The notes beneath the pieces are model-generated. The model was not told the origin of the DNA. It made no database searches and saw only the letters and a list, made by a program, of their open reading frames with translations. From an uncultured Bacilli bacterium (GTDB lineage: Bacteria > Bacillota_I > Bacilli_A > RF39 > UBA660), in assembly GCA_934097105.1 (NCBI GenBank), contig CAKONI010000003.1:1-54235 (forward strand): 54,235 bases of DNA, written 5' to 3'. Of this stretch, positions 51,132-54,235 are shown one piece after another. Every line of letters starts with the position of its first letter. The stretch's first letter is position 1. The position numbers and the translations under genes were made by a program.

Positions 51132-51981
51132 AACGTGCGTATACTCCGCATGGCAGGATTAGTCCATTTTTTGCTTTTATTCCTAGTTCTCCGCTTGTTA
51201 TTTGTCCTTTTTTTTCTTTTAGAGTTATTTTTAGAATGTTTTGTAGTACTGCGTGTGACAGTCCTGCGGTGTAGGAATTTATTATGAAGAATAATGGGTC
51301 TTCAGTTAGTATTTCTTGGCATAGGGTTACTAGGTTAAATAAGTCTTTGTCTATGCTCCATACTTCGTTTTTTGTTCCTCTTCCATATGATGGGGGATCC
51401 ATTATTATTGCGTCGTATTTGTTTCCTCTTCTTATTTCTCTTTGGACGAATTTGATGCAGTCGTCTACTAGGAATCTTATTGGTTTATCCTCTAGATGGG
51501 AACTTTTTACATTTTCTTTGGCCCAGTCTACCATTCCGCGTGATGAGTCGACGTGGACTACTTCGGCACCTGCTTTTAGGCATGCGACTGAGGCGCAACC
51601 TGTGTAGGCGAATAGATTTAGTACTTTTATACTTTTATTAGTTTTTTCTTTTTCTTTTGTTATTTTTTCCATCATGAAGTCCCAGTTTATGCTTTGTTCT
51701 GGGAAAATTCCTGTATGTTTGAAGCCCATTAGTTTTACATTAAATACTAGATCTTTGTAGTTTATCGTCCATCTGTCTGGCAAGTTTTTCTTTTTTTCCC
51801 AGTAGCCTCCGCCTTTATTACTACGGTGGTAGTGAGCGTGGGCAAGGTTTTTATCTATTTTTTCTTTCCATATTATCTCTGGATCTGGTCTTAGAAGATA
51901 GTAGTTTTTCCATCTTTCTAGTTTTTCTCCATTGTTCATTGAAATGATTTCGTAATCATCAAAGTTTTTTACTAATAACAT
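51121..51981 (-). CDS. Class I SAM-dependent RNA methyltransferase (RlmI/RlmK-like)
   Basis: The protein has 286 residues from ATG 51981; four earlier codons are open but lie in the GGGTGTT ribosome-binding zone. The SAM site is LNLFAYTGCASVACLKAGAEVVHVDSSRGMVDWAKENV and the catalytic motif is IIMDPPSYGRG. It probably methylates rRNA. It lacks the N-terminal PUA domain of RlmI. It shares an overlapping operon with the pseudouridine synthase, so both are likely rRNA modifiers. Confidence 0.85.
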   Translation of the reverse strand: MLLVKNFDDYEIISMNNGEKLERWKNYYLLRPDPEIIWKEKIDKNLAHAHYHRSNKGGGYWEKKKNLPDRWTINYKDLVFNVKLMGFKHTGIFPEQSINWDFMMEKITKEKEKTNKSIKVLNLFAYTGCASVACLKAGAEVVHVDSSRGMVDWAKENVKSSHLEDKPIRFLVDDCIKFVQREIRRGNKYDAIIMDPPSYGRGTKNEVWSIDKDLFNLVTLCQEILTEDPLFFIINSYTAGLSHAVLQNILKITLKEKKGQITSGELGIKAKNGLILPCGVYARYEK

Positions 51982-52041
51982 ATTAACACCCAAGTAGAGT
52001 ATAACATTTTTTTTGTTAAATGAAAAGTTCTTTGCAAAGAA

Positions 52042-52063
52042 AAAGAATCAAGTTCGATTCTTT
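52042..52063 (-). terminator. Terminator of lepB
   Basis: AAAGAATC and GATTCTTT pair around GAACTT, followed by TTCTTT on the minus strand. The stem overlaps the lepB stop. Confidence 0.7.
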
Positions 52064-52592
52064 AGTTTCTATGTCCTGCTTTTTTTATTGGGAGTACTAC
52101 TAGACTTGTTTTTCCTTTTATTTGACTTTTTTTTACGCAGCCGATTATTCTACTGTCTTTGGAGTTGTCTCTGTTGTCTCCGATTACGAAGTAACAATTG
52201 TTTGGAATTTTGTCGTATCCTAAATCTTTTATGTTGAAGTCTTCGGTTTTTTCTTTTAGATATGGTTCTTCTTTTTCTTGACCATCTATGTAAAGGGTTC
52301 CGTTTTCATATTTTAGGGTTTCTCCGGGAAGACCGATTACTCTTTTTATTATTTTTTTACCGTTTGTATTTACTACGACTATGTCGAATCTTTTGATGTC
52401 ATTAAATTTATAGTCCCATTTGTTTAGGAGCATTATTTCTTTGTTATTTAGTGTTGGGTACATGCTTTCTCCGTTTACTCTTACGGGGGTTACTATAAAT
52501 GTTCTAACTAGGATTATTGCTAGTATTATGCTTCCGTATATTATTAAATCTTTTAAGGGATTTTCTGGTTTTTTAACTTTTTCTTTTTTCAT
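52062..52592 (-). CDS. lepB: Signal peptidase I
   Basis: The 176-residue membrane protease removes signal peptides. One N-terminal membrane helix (LIIYGSIILAIILVRTFIV) precedes the catalytic Ser motif VNGESMYPTL. The Lys motif is KKIIKRVIGLPGE and box E is GDNRDNSKDSRIIG. The short length is typical of Gram-positive Sip proteins. It serves the many signal-peptide proteins of this window. No clear ribosome-binding site is visible, and a terminator hairpin separates it from rplS; some read-through is likely. Confidence 0.96.
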   Translation of the reverse strand: MKKEKVKKPENPLKDLIIYGSIILAIILVRTFIVTPVRVNGESMYPTLNNKEIMLLNKWDYKFNDIKRFDIVVVNTNGKKIIKRVIGLPGETLKYENGTLYIDGQEKEEPYLKEKTEDFNIKDLGYDKIPNNCYFVIGDNRDNSKDSRIIGCVKKSQIKGKTSLVVLPIKKAGHRN

Positions 52593-52603
52593 ATTTTTAT
52601 TAA

Positions 52604-52628
52604 CAAAAATAAGGCATTATGCCCTATT
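52604..52628 (-). terminator. Terminator between rplS and lepB
   Basis: AATAGGGCA and TGCCTTATT pair with one mismatch around TAA, followed by TTTTG on the minus strand. Confidence 0.7.
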
Positions 52629-52968
52629 TTATACCTCTTTCTTTTATTCTGTATCCACTTACACGTCCTTTTAGGAAGTTTAGTTTAGCACGTCTTACTT
52701 TACCTTTTTTAACTACTGTAATGTTTGCTATTTTTGGTGAATGAACTGGGAATATTCTGTCTACTCCAATTCCATAAGACATTTTTCTTACAGTGAAAGT
52801 TTCACTTACTTGTCCACCTTTACGTGAAGTTACTATTCCTTCGAATGCTTGGATACGTTCTTTTTTTCCTTCGATTATTTTTACGTCAACACGAACTGTA
52901 TCTCCTACACGAAATTCTGGAATATCTTTTTTTAATTGTTCTTTTGATACTTTTTCAAGTAAATTCAT
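52624..52968 (-). CDS. rplS: 50S ribosomal protein L19
   Basis: L19 sits at the 30S-50S interface. The 114-residue protein has EFRVGDTVRVDVKIIEGKKERIQAFEGIVTSRKGGQVSETFTVRK, then GVGVDRIFPVHSPKIANI-type blocks and KLNFLKGRVSGYRIKERG. AAAAGGAGGA precedes the ATG. The usual rimM-trmD partners are not upstream. A structured leader suggests autoregulation. Confidence 0.97.
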   Translation of the reverse strand: MNLLEKVSKEQLKKDIPEFRVGDTVRVDVKIIEGKKERIQAFEGIVTSRKGGQVSETFTVRKMSYGIGVDRIFPVHSPKIANITVVKKGKVRRAKLNFLKGRVSGYRIKERGIK

Positions 52969-52979
52969 ATTATTCCTCC

Positions 52980-53035
52980 TTTTCCTTTAGCGCAATCATG
53001 GTTTTTTTATTTAATACCAGCGGATTGACAGGCCA
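52980..53035 (-). promoter_or_regulatory. Candidate L19 autoregulatory leader
   Basis: The short leader is GC-richer than its surroundings (CTGGCCTGTCAATCCGCTGG) and can fold AATC-CGC-TGGT with ACCA-T-GATT across an A/T loop. Position and features are consistent with the Firmicutes L19 leader known from Bacillus; a covariance search was not run. Confidence 0.5.
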
Positions 53036-53041
53036 GTAATA

Positions 53042-53070
53042 ATGATAGCATATTTTTGTTTGTTTGTCTA
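53042..53070 (-). promoter_or_regulatory. Promoter of rplS
   Basis: TAGACA (53065-53070) and an extended TGCTATCAT (-10 at 53042-53047) have a 17-bp spacer. Confidence 0.5.
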
Positions 53071-54000
53071 GTTTTTGATGTGATCTTTTTTTGTTTTATA
53101 TATTTCTATTAGTAATGAGAATATTTCGTTTTCTTTTAGACTTTCTAATTTTTTGGCTATTTGATCTTTTTCTTCTCGTGACATTGATATTAACATTTCT
53201 TGTTCTAGGTTGAAGCATTTGTCGCATTTGTCCATTAGTTCTTTATCTTTTTTGTTCATTAGTTTTTCGAAATGTTCTTGATTTGGTTCTATTTCGTCGT
53301 TATTTATTTCGTCTTTGAAGTTAAATTTTTCTTTTAGGATATAGCCTATGATGAAGAGACTTTTGTAATCGTAACTTTGGTATTCGTCTTTTAGAACGCT
53401 ACTTACTATTTTTTCTGTATCATATATTGTGAAGCCTTCTTCTAGGGCTTTTCCTTTTTCGTTTGTTATTTCTAGGTATATATCGTCTTTGTTTTTTATT
53501 ATTTGCATAACTTCTTCTGAAATGCCATATCTTTTGGTTAGGATGTTTTCTTCTATTTTATATTCATCTTTATATGATTTTATTAGTTTACAGAGTGCGT
53601 ATGTTAGAACTTCTTTTCCTTTTGGGGAGTCGTAGTTAAATTGGTGTGGTGTTATGATTACTCTTTCTATTTTTTCTATTTCGAAAGTGTTTGTTGGTTC
53701 GTTGTAAATTATTTTGGGACTTGAGTAGTAGACGCCTTCTCCTCTTATTAGGTCTATGTCTCCGACTGGACTCATTCCTATTTTTTTGGTTTGTTGTTTT
53801 TCTTGTTTTACTTTTGATATGTTTTGGTAGGAATTACAGGGAACTATTATGCAATTTAGTAAGGCTTCTAGTACTGTTAATTCGTTTTCTTTTCCATAGT
53901 ATTCTAGTACTTTTGGTATTATTTCTTCAAGTGTTTTTATTGTTTTATCATCATAATTATATTTATCTTTTAATTTATTTATGTATTCTTTATCAAACAT
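53068..54000 (-). CDS. Protein of unknown function
   Basis: The 310-residue, charged and probably cytoplasmic protein has no signal peptide or membrane helix. The middle reads VIITPHQFNYDSPKGKEVLTYALCKLIKSY, followed by NEKGKALEEGFTIYDTEKIVSS. This is reminiscent of inactive zincin-like proteins in which the HExxH helix is lost but an 'EEGFT' element remains; this is a weak impression. GGTGGTTAC precedes the ATG and it has its own SigA-type promoter. No family is recognised. Confidence 0.6.
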   Translation of the reverse strand: MFDKEYINKLKDKYNYDDKTIKTLEEIIPKVLEYYGKENELTVLEALLNCIIVPCNSYQNISKVKQEKQQTKKIGMSPVGDIDLIRGEGVYYSSPKIIYNEPTNTFEIEKIERVIITPHQFNYDSPKGKEVLTYALCKLIKSYKDEYKIEENILTKRYGISEEVMQIIKNKDDIYLEITNEKGKALEEGFTIYDTEKIVSSVLKDEYQSYDYKSLFIIGYILKEKFNFKDEINNDEIEPNQEHFEKLMNKKDKELMDKCDKCFNLEQEMLISMSREEKDQIAKKLESLKENEIFSLLIEIYKTKKDHIKN

Positions 54001-54023
54001 GTAACCACCCTATCGTCTATTTC

Positions 54024-54052
54024 ATTATACAACATTTTTTTTACTTTTTGAA
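54024..54052 (-). promoter_or_regulatory. Promoter of the 310-residue unknown gene
   Basis: TTCAAA (54047-54052) and TATAAT (54024-54029) have a 17-bp spacer. Confidence 0.6.
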
Positions 54053-54126
54053 GATAATTTTTAAAATTTATTACTTTAAGAAGTGTAGTGTTACAATTGA
54101 TGTGAGACTTTTATATATAGTAAAAA

Positions 54127-54188
54127 AGCAATAAGTCTAGTAAAATGTAATTATCAATAAACATTTTTATTAGAAAGGACTTATTGCT
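54127..54188 (+). promoter_or_regulatory. Inverted repeat enclosing the start region of the right-edge gene
   Basis: AGCAATAAGTC (54127-54137) is the perfect reverse complement of GACTTATTGCT (54178-54188), which abuts the ATG and part of the GAAAGGAC ribosome-binding site. It could block read-in translation, as in many insertion sequences. Confidence 0.55.
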
Positions 54189-54235
54189 ATGACAAGTATA
54201 TCACATTATCCACATAGTTTAAATACTAAATATTA
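54189..54235 (+). CDS. Start of a gene cut by the window edge, possibly a transposase
   Basis: Only 15 codons are visible (MTSISHYPHSLNTKY). The ribosome-binding site is GAAAGGAC. This N-terminus resembles, from memory, the start of helix-turn-helix/DDE transposases of gut Firmicutes (HYPHSLNTKY...), and the hairpin before it fits an insertion element. The identification is tentative because no catalytic region is in view. Confidence 0.4.
   Translation, partial: MTSISHYPHSLNTKY

Overview
The window is AT-rich, low-GC Firmicutes (Bacilli-like) chromosome from a spore-former. It carries sigG, spoIVA, spoIIIAH, gerE, gerM and T-box leaders. TGA is used as an ordinary stop (for example at the ends of the subtilase and ftsY), so this is not a mycoplasma-type code. 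Surface proteins end in NPQT/NPKT-type sorting signals, and many genes use a shifted Shine-Dalgarno (GGTGAT). An uncultured gut Bacilli lineage is the best guess; species cannot be named from sequence alone.

Layout. 1-7.9 kb: edge-truncated surface protein, ABC-2 exporter pair, sigG, rsmI, mutS, all on the minus strand. 8-21.5 kb: accessory and surface block. It holds a sortase-type surface protein, a Fic protein, spoIVA, a surface gene split by a frameshift, an HTH protein facing a double-HEPN protein, and a secreted pair (subtilase plus InlB-repeat-like protein). 21.5-25.7 kb: three-gene operon of MoxR-type AAA, a Walker-A-less AAA fragment and a VWA metallopeptidase-like protein. 25.7-32.3 kb: ftsY-ylxM, then an unusual cluster of three paralogous coiled-coil proteins bracketed by two DUF1292-like genes. 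32.3-36 kb: uppS behind tRNA-Arg and tRNA-Pro, then a sporulation/translation group: gerM, gerE, spoIIIAH, efp, rpmG. 36.1-37.3 kb: an Abi_2/AbiF-like HEPN gene with its own promoter, a short terminator-hairpin leader, a second hairpin at its stop codon with an exactly complementary 12-nt loop, and tandem repeats upstream. 37.3-54 kb: mostly housekeeping: priA, yigZ, argS and ileS each with a T-box, a HerA-like ATPase, divIVA, sepF, a permease, an RluA-type synthase, a methyltransferase, lepB, rplS with a leader, an unknown protein, and the start of a probable transposase at the right edge.

How it fits together. Sporulation genes are scattered, but several carry sigma-specific promoter matches: SigE-like at spoIIIAH and spoIVA, SigK-like at gerE. 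The two synthetase genes are governed by T-boxes. The most notable candidates for undescribed biology are the AbiF-like gene with its paired RNA hairpins, the three-paralog coiled-coil/DUF1292 cluster, the MoxR-AAA-VWA operon and the double-HEPN protein. gerE appears to start at ATT, and the sigG start region lies in a strong terminator-like hairpin.
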